A stretch of DNA of 64,000 nucleotides from Flavobacterium coralii (GCF_019891545.1 NZ_JAHDIU010000010.1:52551-116550); one strand, 5' to 3'. Shown: positions 7,624 through 16,063, counted from the first letter of the stretch. Numbers and translations: made by a program. Notes: generated from the letters alone by a model not told the origin.

Positions 7624-9603
7624 CTAATAGAAGCTGCTCCTGATACGGCTTAGCTTGCGGGACAGGTAATTAATCAGCATATTATAATCTTTTACGGCAG
7701 TGAGTATCTCCATGTTATCTGCCTCCGGGCTAACCTGCATTTTTAAATCCTGGATAAGCTTACCCAAAAGCAGCCAACGTAGGTCGGCAATATGCTCTCC
7801 GGTATAATTAGCTACCGACATCAGTTTGTCTTTAACCGGAATTTGCTTTTTCTCTTCCCATTCGTGCAGGTGGTATTTTTCATCCTGCATATAAATATCT
7901 GCGGCTATAGACTGTAATTCCGGTGGCAGGGTGTTGATAAAAGTATCTACCGGTAGTTCGTTGTTCTCTAAATAGTAATTAATAATATAGGCATAAAGCT
8001 GTTTGAACACAGGGTTGGTAAACTCAATTTCATCTTCCTGAAGGTTAAGGTATATCCTTTCATAAACCTTGCATGTTTTGCGTTCGGTTTCTTCATATTC
8101 CTTACCAAACTCATCATACTTAATATAGATGTCCTCAAACTCCTGCTCTGTATTGCCGTACAATAACAGTATTTCAATGATTTTCCGCTCCAGCAGGTCC
8201 ATTATATCTATCTTCTCCCTGGGCTGCTCAGCAGTCTCTACAGGCTGCAACGCTTTGGCCTTTTGCTCTTCTTTAAGGCGTTTGCCTGCATCTGCTATAT
8301 CTTTTTGCACAAGCTGCGCCAGCGTGCTTACCAGCACCTGTTCGGATATATCCATAATATGAGCTGTTTCCTGTATGTACACCTGCCTTTGGATGAGGTC
8401 GGGTATTTTGGCAATGCTCGTTACCATATCCCGGATAAGCCCCGCTTTTTTAACCGGGTCATTCTTGGCTTCATCTACTAAAAGCGAAGCTTTAAACTGT
8501 ATAAAATCTTTTGCGTTGTATTTCAGGTATGCCTCCAGTTCTTCGTGAGTGCTTTTCTTGGCGAAGCTATCAGGGTCTTCGCCTTCAGGAAAAGTACATA
8601 CCTTAACGTTCATGCCTTCTTCCAATATCAGGTCGATACCGCGGATGGATGCCCTTAACCCTGCCGCATCACCGTCAAATAAAACAGTTATATTTTTAGT
8701 CAGCCTGTTTATCAGCCTTATCTGGTCGGGTGTTAAGGCCGTTCCCGATGAAGCCACAACGTTTTCTATACCTGCCTGGTGCATTTGTATAACATCGGTA
8801 TAGCCTTCTACCAGGTAGCAGTTGTCCTGCTTGGCAATAGCCTGCTTAGCATGGTATATGCCATACAATACCTTGCTCTTGTGGTAAATATCACTTTCGG
8901 GGCTGTTAAGATATTTGGCAACTTTTTTATCATTTCCCAGTATGCGCCCGCCAAAGCCCAGCACGCGGCCCGACATACTTTGTATAGGGAACATTACCCT
9001 GCCCCTGAACCTGTCGACATGGCGGCCGTCTTCACGCGGAATCGTTAAGCCTGTTTTTTCGAGGTACTCCAGCTTGTAGCCTTTGCCCAACGCCTCTTTG
9101 GTAAAGGCATCCCAAACTTCGGGCGAGTAGCCAAGCCCGAACTTTTTTATGGTATCTCCGGTAAAGCCGCGCTCTTTAAAATAGCTGTAGCCAATGCTTT
9201 GCCCTTCATCGGTGGTAAGCATGGTATTATGGAAATACTTTTGTGCAAATTCAGAAACCAGGTACATGCTTTCTTTTTCATTAGCCTGTTCTTTTTCGGC
9301 ATCAGACTGTTCGGTTTCTTCTATTTCGATGTTGTATTTTTTGGCAAGATAGCGTATGGCTTCAGGGTAAGAGAAGTGCTCATGCTCCATAAGAAACGCC
9401 ACAGCGTTGCCACCCTTGCCACTACTAAAATCCTTCCATATCTGCTTTACGGGCGATACCATAAATGATGGCGACTTTTCCTGCGTAAAAGGGCTAAGCC
9501 CTTTAAGGTTGGTGCCGGAGCGTTTTAGCTGTACAAAATCACCAATAACCTCTTCCACCCGGGCAGTTTCAAATACGGCATCTATGGTGTTTTTGGTTAT
9601 CAA
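7624..9603 (-). CDS. dnaG: DNA primase
   Basis: Synthesises RNA primers at the replication fork. Of its 659 residues, 1-100 form the CHC2-type N-terminal domain, followed by the catalytic RNA-polymerase core, a TOPRIM domain with E-G-Y-T-D-V and L-F-D-G-D-A-A-G motifs, and a C-terminal helicase-interacting region. The zinc-ribbon ligands are missing: where E. coli has CPFH and CFGC, this protein has S37-P-F-T40 and D58-F-S-S61, while the surrounding residues (E-K-S-P-S-F, G-K-G-G-N-A-V-A-F) are kept. The start is TTG at 9603 since an in-frame stop lies two codons upstream. A TAACTTTG -7 box at 9626-9633 would give a leader of about 20 bases. Confidence 0.95.
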   Translation of the reverse strand: MITKNTIDAVFETARVEEVIGDFVQLKRSGTNLKGLSPFTQEKSPSFMVSPVKQIWKDFSSGKGGNAVAFLMEHEHFSYPEAIRYLAKKYNIEIEETEQSDAEKEQANEKESMYLVSEFAQKYFHNTMLTTDEGQSIGYSYFKERGFTGDTIKKFGLGYSPEVWDAFTKEALGKGYKLEYLEKTGLTIPREDGRHVDRFRGRVMFPIQSMSGRVLGFGGRILGNDKKVAKYLNSPESDIYHKSKVLYGIYHAKQAIAKQDNCYLVEGYTDVIQMHQAGIENVVASSGTALTPDQIRLINRLTKNITVLFDGDAAGLRASIRGIDLILEEGMNVKVCTFPEGEDPDSFAKKSTHEELEAYLKYNAKDFIQFKASLLVDEAKNDPVKKAGLIRDMVTSIAKIPDLIQRQVYIQETAHIMDISEQVLVSTLAQLVQKDIADAGKRLKEEQKAKALQPVETAEQPREKIDIMDLLERKIIEILLLYGNTEQEFEDIYIKYDEFGKEYEETERKTCKVYERIYLNLQEDEIEFTNPVFKQLYAYIINYYLENNELPVDTFINTLPPELQSIAADIYMQDEKYHLHEWEEKKQIPVKDKLMSVANYTGEHIADLRWLLLGKLIQDLKMQVSPEADNMEILTAVKDYNMLINYLSRKLSRIRSSFY

Positions 9604-9625
9604 GGCTTATTTTTTATCTGAACGC

Positions 9626-9633
9626 CAAAGTTA
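9626..9633 (-). promoter_or_regulatory. -7 promoter box of dnaG
   Basis: The minus strand reads TAACTTTG, matching TAnnTTTG, 22 bases before the TTG start of dnaG and only 4 bases past the stop of the SIR2-like gene. The foreign-looking gene therefore sits directly against, but does not remove, the native primase promoter. Confidence 0.5.
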
Positions 9634-9637
9634 CATA

Positions 9638-10705
9638 TTAAAAATACATCTCTTTTACCTTTGTAGGTGATAAATATTCATGAGGTATATAAAACTGAGC
9701 TTGATTTTCTCTTTGTAATTCTACCATATCGGGGTTAGTAAATATAGAATTTATTATATCTGTGTTTGCGAATGGATCCTGATATATAACTCTTGTATAT
9801 TCTAATCCTTCTCCAAAGCTATCTACTAATTCCTTATCAACCTTTCTATTAAAAGCAGGGAATGAATAACCTATTATTATTAGGATATTTGTTTTTTTCA
9901 TTCTTGACTTTGCTTCTTCAATTGCATTTGAATTATTTTCCCAAGCATATTTTATATGTTGAGAATAGTCAGCATGTTTGAAATCTTTTAAATTTTCATT
10001 TAATTTTATTAGATAATTTTCCAGGTTTGATAAACTACCAAATTCAACATTTTCATATATTTCACCTTTATCATTAAAAATGCCCCTGAAGCCATTTAAA
10101 TGAATCACATTATTACCTTCAGAATTCATAAATTTTAAGCTACTATTTATCTCATCAAAAGAAGAAGCTTGATTTGACATGAAATCTTTATAAGCCATTT
10201 CTAATTGTAAATCGTAATTCCATGTAATAAATGATATGTTAGAATTCAATTTTGGATTGATATCACTCTTTTCTAAAATAACCGATAATAGGCTGTAATA
10301 TCTCTTGTCAATCTTTTCATAACTGGTAGCATCCGGCTTTGTAAAGTTGAGATGATAAAAATTTTCCCATATATCAAAATATACGCTCAAACAGTGTTTA
10401 AGTAGATTTAATTCACTTTCTTTTCCTGTTAAATAAAGTTTTCTTGCATAGATATCAATTGAGCCAAATTCAACTGCATAATCACCAAAATATTTAAGTT
10501 TAGTAAAAAAATCAATTAATAATTTAGTATCCCAAGTATAGGGTTTCTCAGAATAGTTTTTACTAAGACGATTAATTAATTTGTGTGCGACAGCTATCAT
10601 AGAATGACCTTGCTGTTTCCATATTGGGATAGCATTATAACTAGCTCCTGCACCAAGAAGATAAGTTATATTTAAATTTTCAGTTGAATTAAAATGTGAC
10701 TGCAT
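9638..10705 (-). CDS. SIR2-like domain protein, possible NAD-consuming defence effector
   Basis: A 355-residue protein from the ATG at 10705 (the longer frame begins at an upstream TTG at 10741). Motifs seen: G18-A-G-A-S22 near the N-terminus (NAD-binding loop of the sirtuin fold), I-T-W-N-Y-D at 160-165, H202-L-N-G in the catalytic-His position, and I-I-I-G-Y-S-F-P at 276-283, which together are typical of the SIR2-like proteins found in phage-defence loci. Such proteins often degrade NAD, but no effector activity can be shown from sequence. Composition is strikingly AT-rich: 15 of 60 G+C at 10021-10080 and 14 of 60 at 10201-10260, against 27 of 60 at 8581-8640 in dnaG. This points to recent acquisition. 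No partner gene (HerA, TIR, Argonaute) is next to it. Confidence 0.75.
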   Translation of the reverse strand: MQSHFNSTENLNITYLLGAGASYNAIPIWKQQGHSMIAVAHKLINRLSKNYSEKPYTWDTKLLIDFFTKLKYFGDYAVEFGSIDIYARKLYLTGKESELNLLKHCLSVYFDIWENFYHLNFTKPDATSYEKIDKRYYSLLSVILEKSDINPKLNSNISFITWNYDLQLEMAYKDFMSNQASSFDEINSSLKFMNSEGNNVIHLNGFRGIFNDKGEIYENVEFGSLSNLENYLIKLNENLKDFKHADYSQHIKYAWENNSNAIEEAKSRMKKTNILIIIGYSFPAFNRKVDKELVDSFGEGLEYTRVIYQDPFANTDIINSIFTNPDMVELQRENQAQFYIPHEYLSPTKVKEMYF

Positions 10706-10720
10706 TTTTGATGGTTTATT

Positions 10721-10728
10721 CAAAAATA
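10721..10728 (-). promoter_or_regulatory. -7 promoter box of the SIR2-like gene
   Basis: The minus strand reads TATTTTTG, matching TAnnTTTG, 15 bases before the ATG at 10705. It favours this ATG over the TTG at 10741, which would lie upstream of the transcription start. No good -33 element is visible. Confidence 0.5.
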
Positions 10729-10791
10729 CAAAGTTTTGCAATGCTTTCGAAAAGTATTATCGGATTAACTAAGCGGCAATTCTTGGTAAGC

Positions 10792-11217
10792 TTATTGGTT
10801 ACTTTTAGCAGCAGAAACGGGTGTACATATTGCTTTTTGGCTGTTGTTTACAAACTTTATAATGCTTTGCAGCATATTGGTTTCAGGGTTGTCGTTCTCA
10901 TAGGCGCAACCCAGGTAAAGATTGCCTTCTGCAAGGTCGTTTACGCACTTATCATATATGGCATCGCGGCTTTGCAGTTGATTTTGGTTAAGTGCGGTTA
11001 CAATTTCAAGTACGCACCGGTGCACTAATGGGTCGGATATATAATGGCCCGCCTGCTCTTCATTATAATTTTCTGTGTAATTAAAATCTACCAGTTCAAA
11101 TTCTTTATCACTAAGCTTATCAAGCACCATTCCCGGCACTTTTGCAAAGCATTCATCCTTGTCATCAGGCAGGTCAAAGTCTCCGTTATATACAAAAGTT
11201 ACGGTATAATTATCCAT
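10792..11217 (-). CDS. Hypothetical protein, 141 residues
   Basis: An acidic soluble protein without signal peptide or membrane helix. It opens M-D-N-Y-T-V-T-F-V-Y-N-G-D-F-D-L-P and contains two short cysteine-bearing segments (D-E-C-F, H-R-C-V-L-E-I-V). I do not recognise the family. Its base composition is like the rest of the chromosome and unlike the adjacent SIR2-like gene, so it is unlikely to be that gene's partner. It has its own TAAATTTG box at 11235-11242 and is probably monocistronic. Confidence 0.6.
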   Translation of the reverse strand: MDNYTVTFVYNGDFDLPDDKDECFAKVPGMVLDKLSDKEFELVDFNYTENYNEEQAGHYISDPLVHRCVLEIVTALNQNQLQSRDAIYDKCVNDLAEGNLYLGCAYENDNPETNMLQSIIKFVNNSQKAICTPVSAAKSNQ

Positions 11218-11234
11218 AGCAGTAAGGTTTATAC

Positions 11235-11242
11235 CAAATTTA
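11235..11242 (-). promoter_or_regulatory. -7 promoter box of the 141-residue hypothetical gene
   Basis: The minus strand reads TAAATTTG, matching TAnnTTTG, 17 bases before the ATG at 11217. Confidence 0.5.
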
Positions 11243-11321
11243 CATTCGGCTTGCCAAATGCATGTTTAGGTTATCTTAAACTTAGCCTAATTGTTATGTG
11301 TTTGATGCTTAATGATAATGC

Positions 11322-11359
11322 AAAAAAAAGGCGTTCCCTGAGATCATGAGAACACCTTT
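11322..11359 (-). terminator. Intrinsic terminator of the sigma/TM/outer-membrane operon
   Basis: On the minus strand a 12-bp stem with three G-T pairs (arms at 11327-11338 and 11348-11359, 9-base loop) is followed by eight T. It lies 30 bases past the stop of the outer-membrane-type gene at 11389. Confidence 0.8.
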
Positions 11360-11388
11360 AACAAAAGTACAAAACTAACCCTTAACTC

Positions 11389-12411
11389 TTAATTGAAATC
11401 AAATCTTATGCCAAGAGACAAATTATTCTGATCTATTTCATTATTTGTAAATACCGGTTGTAAATCATATTTGGCATACAGGCTAAATTCTCCATAACCC
11501 ACATAAGCACTCACACCATATACAAAGTCGCTTACGTTAAAATCGCCTTTTTCTTTATGCTTTACTTTATTGCCGTCGTCTTTATATTTAAGTATCTGTT
11601 TTTCTTTTACATTAAAACCTGTGTAGCCACCTATACCCAAACGGAAACTTTTGTGAGAAGGAAAATACATTTTATCGTCTGTTACCCTTTTTTTGGTAAA
11701 GTCAAACTCAAGGTGAGCAGGAATTACAAGGTTTACATACCTGAGGCGTGCCACATCAAGTTCTCTGCCGGCATCTACAAGAATAGTTTTGCCATCTACA
11801 TTATCAAACATCATGTTGTTGTCCGGGCGCAGGTTGTTATATTGTAATGAAAGGCCATACTTTAAATGTAAAAGGTTGTTGGTTTTTAACAGCCTTGTGT
11901 TCCAGCTGATACCCCACTCATAAAAGTCTGAACGCCATTTGTAGCCGTCGTTATCGATTTCGCCATCGGTAACCAGCCTGTTTACACCCAGCGCAAATAC
12001 AAACTGAGAGGTAGTGCGCCTGTAAGCATAATCTTTAACCGCGGCAGTATCTTTTTTATTGCCGAATTTTATAGTGAAAGCGTTTTTATCGTCTTCTATT
12101 TTTCCGTCAACTTTATCTTTTACAAGCTGGCTTAGTTTCTCCTCTTCGGCAGCAATACGGGTTTCTATATTGTTTGCACGTTTATCGGCAAACTCCTGCT
12201 TGCGCTTATTAGCCTCTTCCTGTGTAATTTCGTTGTTGATAAGCATGTTGTTTACTTTATCAACTTCAACTTTAAGCGAGTCTTTTTCCTGCTTGGTAAT
12301 GTTCTCTATGTTTTTAGAGATTTCCTCTACCTTTTCATTAAAAGTCTGCGCGTTTAGCTTTGTTGCAAGCAGGCATAGCGCTGCCACAACATAAAAAGTA
12401 ACTGTTTTCAT
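11389..12411 (-). CDS. Outer-membrane beta-barrel-type protein with N-terminal coiled coil
   Basis: A 340-residue exported protein: signal peptide ending L-N-A-Q, then a strongly charged helical region (about residues 25-120, many K, E, N) likely to form a coiled coil, then an aromatic-rich beta-strand region ending N-L-S-L-G-I-R-F-D-F-N, whose terminal aromatic residue is usual for outer-membrane barrels. It follows the sigma factor and the single-TM protein on the same strand, so it is probably part of that operon. Family resemblance is to PorT/OmpW-like Bacteroidota barrels; specific function unknown. Confidence 0.7.
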   Translation of the reverse strand: MKTVTFYVVAALCLLATKLNAQTFNEKVEEISKNIENITKQEKDSLKVEVDKVNNMLINNEITQEEANKRKQEFADKRANNIETRIAAEEEKLSQLVKDKVDGKIEDDKNAFTIKFGNKKDTAAVKDYAYRRTTSQFVFALGVNRLVTDGEIDNDGYKWRSDFYEWGISWNTRLLKTNNLLHLKYGLSLQYNNLRPDNNMMFDNVDGKTILVDAGRELDVARLRYVNLVIPAHLEFDFTKKRVTDDKMYFPSHKSFRLGIGGYTGFNVKEKQILKYKDDGNKVKHKEKGDFNVSDFVYGVSAYVGYGEFSLYAKYDLQPVFTNNEIDQNNLSLGIRFDFN

Positions 12412-12448
12412 GTTTTTGATGATTTTAAATATGTATTAGTGTTTTTTT

Positions 12449-13270
12449 TTACTGATAATTCCTGTTTGCCACCGAAGTTTTTACGGCATTGTAATTTTTT
12501 ATGGCGGAGTTAAGCACTTTGCTCCTGAAACTTTCGTTAAGTTCACCCTCTACAGATGAGAGCAGGGATTTAGAATCTACTTTTACAGATGTTTTAGCTG
12601 CACCTGCATTGCTTATACCGCTGTTGCTGTCGCCTTCTACAGATGCCAGCAGTTTACTTGCGCTTACAGATATACCGGATGTCTGTTCAGGTGTTGCCGC
12701 GGCGGCTGTGGCAGTATTGCTCACAGGAGCTGAAGGCTTAGTGCCTGCTGAAGCGTTATTTGCAAGAGCCTGGCTTGTACTGACTGTTTTGCTGATGTTG
12801 GCGGTATTTGTTCCGGCTACAGGCTGCGTAGCTTTTGAAGTTGTTTGTGGTGTGCTGCTGTAAGGGTTTGCAGTTACTGGGTTTTCCTTATCAGCGGTAA
12901 CCGCTACACCTGTATTTTCATTCTCATGGCTGCCTGAAGCACTGTTTAGCGTGCTGCTGTGTGTTGAGTCGATGTGTTGTGGAGTGGCTACAAATGTATC
13001 TTCTTCATTAATTATAATGTTGCCTTTGTTTTCTTTTTCTGCATTAAGCATTATTGCCCCCATCATTAAAAAGCCTGAACAAACCGCTGCAGCCCATAGC
13101 CAGTCTCTCCTTGGCTTCTTTTTAACCTCTGCCGGGGCTGCCTGTTTCTCTTCGGCAACCGTAAGCATGGCATCAAGCCTGTCCCATGCTATAGGGCGGG
13201 GCTGTATGGTGCGCTCTGCAAACTTTTCTTTTATCTGTTGCTCTAATTTACTATTCGGTTCCATTTTCAT
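12449..13270 (-). CDS. Single-TM protein encoded with ECF sigma factor, possible anti-sigma
   Basis: From the ATG at 13270 (an alternative ATG is two codons on) the protein has 273 residues: a short cytoplasmic part with A-W-D-R-L-D-A-M-L, one membrane helix (about residues 56-74, W-L-W-A-A-A-V-C-S-G-F-L) and a periplasmic region rich in Ser, Thr, Ala and Asn. Near the C-terminus two related units occur (S-K-L-L-A-S-V-E-G and S-K-S-L-L-S-S-V-E-G-E). It overlaps the sigma gene by 20 bases. Topology and position suggest a membrane-bound partner or anti-sigma factor, but no standard anti-sigma domain is recognisable. The longest frame reaches 13366 inside the sigma gene; I regard that extension as spurious. 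Confidence 0.65.
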   Translation of the reverse strand: MKMEPNSKLEQQIKEKFAERTIQPRPIAWDRLDAMLTVAEEKQAAPAEVKKKPRRDWLWAAAVCSGFLMMGAIMLNAEKENKGNIIINEEDTFVATPQHIDSTHSSTLNSASGSHENENTGVAVTADKENPVTANPYSSTPQTTSKATQPVAGTNTANISKTVSTSQALANNASAGTKPSAPVSNTATAAAATPEQTSGISVSASKLLASVEGDSNSGISNAGAAKTSVKVDSKSLLSSVEGELNESFRSKVLNSAIKNYNAVKTSVANRNYQ

Positions 13271-13850
13271 AATTCTTAAATTTGTTAACCTGCTCCTGTA
13301 GCATTTTGCGTGCATGCGACAGTTGCGATTTAGAAGTCCCCTCGCTGATACCCAGCATCTCTGCAATTTCCTGGTGCTTATAACCTTCTATCGCATAAAG
13401 GTTAAAAACCATTTTGTAGCCATCCGGAAGGTTATCTATCAGCGTTTGTATATCCTCAACAGAAAAGTGGCTCTCAATGTTGTTAAAGGTATCCTCTACA
13501 TAAAACTCATCTTCCAGAAAGCCTGTCTTTTTTTGTACCCTCAGGCACGATATACATTCATTCACCATTATCCTCCTTATCCATCCTTCAAAGCTGCCTT
13601 TGTGCTCAAAGTTCCGCAGGTTGGTAAAAACCTTCATAAAAGCAGTGATCATAATATCCTCTGCCTGGTGCAGGTCTTTTATATACTGCCTGCAAACGCC
13701 AAGCATTTTAGGAGCATACTTGTTGTATATCTTTTGCTGGGCGTGCCGGTTGTTTTCGGCTGCCTGGCGAATGATATCGCGTTCCTGCTCATGTAAGGCT
13801 ATTACTTTCACAATGCTGTTTTTAATTGGTTGTTGCAAAGGCGGCTTCAT
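13251..13850 (-). CDS. ECF-type RNA polymerase sigma factor
   Basis: Sigma-70 family factor of the extracytoplasmic-function type. Region 2 is visible as Y-N-K-Y-A-P-K-M-L-G-V-C-R-Q-Y through D-I-M-I-T-A-F-M-K-V-F and G-S-F-E-G-W-I-R-R-I; region 4 as L-P-D-G-Y-K-M-V-F-N-L-Y through the helix-turn-helix H-Q-E-I-A-E-M-L-G-I-S-E-G-T-S-K-S-Q-L. The frame is open to 13976, but starts further in are more likely: ATG at 13850 (199 residues) or GTG at 13811 (V-K-V-I-A-L-H), the latter fitting the usual N-terminus of this subfamily. First gene of a three-gene operon with a membrane partner and an outer-membrane-type protein. Confidence 0.9.
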   Translation of the reverse strand: MKPPLQQPIKNSIVKVIALHEQERDIIRQAAENNRHAQQKIYNKYAPKMLGVCRQYIKDLHQAEDIMITAFMKVFTNLRNFEHKGSFEGWIRRIMVNECISCLRVQKKTGFLEDEFYVEDTFNNIESHFSVEDIQTLIDNLPDGYKMVFNLYAIEGYKHQEIAEMLGISEGTSKSQLSHARKMLQEQVNKFKNYENGTE

Positions 13851-13978
13851 ATTTTTGTAACCGACTTCTATTAGCATAGACGAGCCATGTTTTAAAATGG
13901 TTGCATGCGGCTGTAAAAATATTGCATTTTTTTTGATTAGAGATTGTAACGTTCTGTTTTTGATTAGTTTATACATAA

Positions 13979-14005
13979 TAAAAAAGCCACCCTAAACGGG
14001 TGGCT
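13979..14005 (-). terminator. Intrinsic terminator of the two-repeat T9SS cargo gene
   Basis: On the minus strand an 8-bp perfect stem AGCCACCC/GGGTGGCT with a 5-base loop (993-997 of this kilobase) is followed by six T, 25 bases past the stop at 14030. Confidence 0.85.
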
Positions 14006-14029
14006 CTATGAAAAAGAATTGCGTATGTA

Positions 14030-15853
14030 TTACTGCTTAATGAATTTTTGAGTAGAAACAGCTTTGCCTGACGTGGTGCTGATGATATATACACCGCTTT
14101 TTAGTGACGCTACATTCAATACAGCTGTTTCAGCTTTAGGGTTACTTTGCATAACCTGCTGGCCTAAAGTATTGTAAATGGTTATAGCATCTATAACTGC
14201 ATTGCCTTTTACAGCAACCATATCTGTAGCCGGGTTAGGGTAAACTACAAAAGCATTATTGGTAAAAGTATCTGCAGAAGATACTTCTGTAGTGCTGAAG
14301 TACACATTATCTATATATACTGTAGAGTTGCCATTGCTTGAAAAGATAAGCTGTGCAATATGGTCGCGGTTAACAAGATTTACAAAATCATCAAGGTTGA
14401 TGTTATAGGTAAGCCATGCATTTTGTTCAGGCGCATCAAATGTAAGCTCATGCTCGGTATCGTCACCACCACCAAAAGCAGCGTCAGCGCCGAAATCTAC
14501 CAGTTTAACACGTAGTTGTGTAAAGTCTGCCGACCATGCATTAAAGTTGAAATGTGTCATCTCATTAATGTCTATCTGCTGTGCAATAGTCTCTACACCA
14601 GCAAAGTTAAGGTTTACATACTTTTTAGTATCGTTACCTTCTATTTGTATATCTTCCAGTGAAGCAGATGACCACGGTGTTAACCATGTATCTACAGGAA
14701 CGTTATCATATACGCCGCTGAATAATGAAATCACCTGGTTTTGTGGCAGGGTAGGGTCCGGTGCGGCAGTCATTGGTTCTTCAACCACAACCGTTTCATT
14801 ACTAAAGTACACATTATCTATATATACGGTAGATGTACCGTTGCTTGAGAAAATAAGCTGTGATATGTGGTCGCGGTTAATAAGGTTGGCAAAATCATCA
14901 AGATTTATGTTGTAGGTAAGCCATGTGCTTTGCTCAGGTGCATCAAACATAATTTCATGCTCAGTATCGTCACCACCGCCAAAAGCAGCATCAGCACCAA
15001 AATCTACCAGCTTAACACGTAGCTGTGTAAAATCAGCCGACCAGGCATTAAAGTTAAAATGCGTCATACCTGTAATATCTATTTGCTGGGCAATAGTTTC
15101 TATTCCTGCAAAATTAAGGTTTACATATTTTTTGGTGTCATTACCTGCTATCTGTACATCCTGTAACGCAGCAGAAGACCAAGGGGTAAGCCAGGTATCT
15201 ACAGGAACGTTGTTGTACACACCGCTGAATAATGAAATAACCTGTTCCTGTGGCAGTGTAGGGTCTGGTGCGGCGGTCATAGGTACATCATCCATTACTT
15301 CATCTACACCAAAGGTAATATTGTCAAAATAGGCAATAGTGCCGTATGTTCTCGGGTTTCCAGAAAAATCAGGGAATACAACAACCTGGTCAAAAGGTTC
15401 TGCAAAAAAGCCAATTTGCGAAGAGAAATCAAAAGTAAGCTCCTCCCATTGGTTCACAACAGTATTTGGTACTTTAATTTCAGGAAGCGCCGCCCCGGTA
15501 GGTGTTACCAGTTTTATACCCACATCGCTGATTACAGATTTATATACCATGATTTTTACGATGGCGTTATCTGCAGTTAAAACAAAATCTGCCATACCGT
15601 TATCATGAGATGTTTCGCATCCTGCCCATGGCATACCTGTTGCCATTACTGTATATTTTGCAACCGTAGCCGATGTATTGATTCCGGTCATGCTTGGGTT
15701 AGCTACATATTCCAATGCCGGGTTGGTGTCATTTTCAAAAATGTTCCAGGTGTAATCTAAACCGGCTCCCCCGGTTTCAAAATTAATGTTTTCCTGCGCT
15801 CGGGTATTTAATGTAAACCCGATTACAAGTGCAGCAAAGTAAATTTTTTTCAT
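14030..15853 (-). CDS. T9SS cargo protein with two near-identical tandem domains
   Basis: A 607-residue secreted protein. Signal peptide ends T-R-A-Q. Residues about 20-185 form a carbohydrate-binding-like beta domain. Residues 192-360 and 361-about 521 are two copies of a 169-residue unit that begins M-T-A-A-P-D-P-T-L-P-Q and are almost identical. The last 75 residues are a type A T9SS sorting domain (V-Y-P-N-P-A-T-D, G-V-Y-I-I, F-I-K-Q), so it should be exported through the type IX system to the surface. No catalytic domain is recognised; adhesion or glycan binding is a guess. Confidence 0.85.
   Translation of the reverse strand: MKKIYFAALVIGFTLNTRAQENINFETGGAGLDYTWNIFENDTNPALEYVANPSMTGINTSATVAKYTVMATGMPWAGCETSHDNGMADFVLTADNAIVKIMVYKSVISDVGIKLVTPTGAALPEIKVPNTVVNQWEELTFDFSSQIGFFAEPFDQVVVFPDFSGNPRTYGTIAYFDNITFGVDEVMDDVPMTAAPDPTLPQEQVISLFSGVYNNVPVDTWLTPWSSAALQDVQIAGNDTKKYVNLNFAGIETIAQQIDITGMTHFNFNAWSADFTQLRVKLVDFGADAAFGGGDDTEHEIMFDAPEQSTWLTYNINLDDFANLINRDHISQLIFSSNGTSTVYIDNVYFSNETVVVEEPMTAAPDPTLPQNQVISLFSGVYDNVPVDTWLTPWSSASLEDIQIEGNDTKKYVNLNFAGVETIAQQIDINEMTHFNFNAWSADFTQLRVKLVDFGADAAFGGGDDTEHELTFDAPEQNAWLTYNINLDDFVNLVNRDHIAQLIFSSNGNSTVYIDNVYFSTTEVSSADTFTNNAFVVYPNPATDMVAVKGNAVIDAITIYNTLGQQVMQSNPKAETAVLNVASLKSGVYIISTTSGKAVSTQKFIKQ
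14290..15280 (-). repeat. In-frame tandem duplication of a 169-residue domain
   Basis: Two direct copies with a period of 507 bases, the first from 15280 down to 14774 and the second from 14773 down to about 14290. Differences are mostly synonymous or conservative (for example Q-E-Q versus Q-N-Q, A-N-L-I versus V-N-L-V), so the duplication is fairly recent or is kept alike by gene conversion. Confidence 0.85.
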
Positions 15854-16063
15854 AATTATCTGTTTTATTGTTTGTGTTAAACTACAATAAATTCATCTAC
15901 ACTGTTAAAAGTGTAATGATATAATAACTATACATATAAAATATGAAAATTACTTTGATGTTGTGGTGTGTGAGGCCTTTAATTATGGGAAGTTTGCTGA
16001 ATTTGCTTAGCTGTCGAAAATGTAATTACAACGTTGTTGTTGTGGTGATGTTGAGGTAAAACA

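Noticed and set aside
10706-10741. Extension of the SIR2-like protein by 12 residues to a TTG at 10741
   Set aside because: The -7 box at 10721-10728 lies inside the extension, so it would not be transcribed.
9638-11217. SIR2-like gene plus the 141-residue gene as a two-gene defence system
   Set aside because: The second gene has normal composition, its own promoter and no defence-related motif, so the link is only adjacency.
14290-15280. The 507-base repeat as a mobile element
   Set aside because: It is an in-frame domain duplication in one gene, without inverted ends or transposase.
15898-15915. Inverted repeat TACACT/AGTGTA upstream of the two-repeat T9SS gene as an operator
   Set aside because: The arms are short, it occurs once, and no regulator is linked to it.
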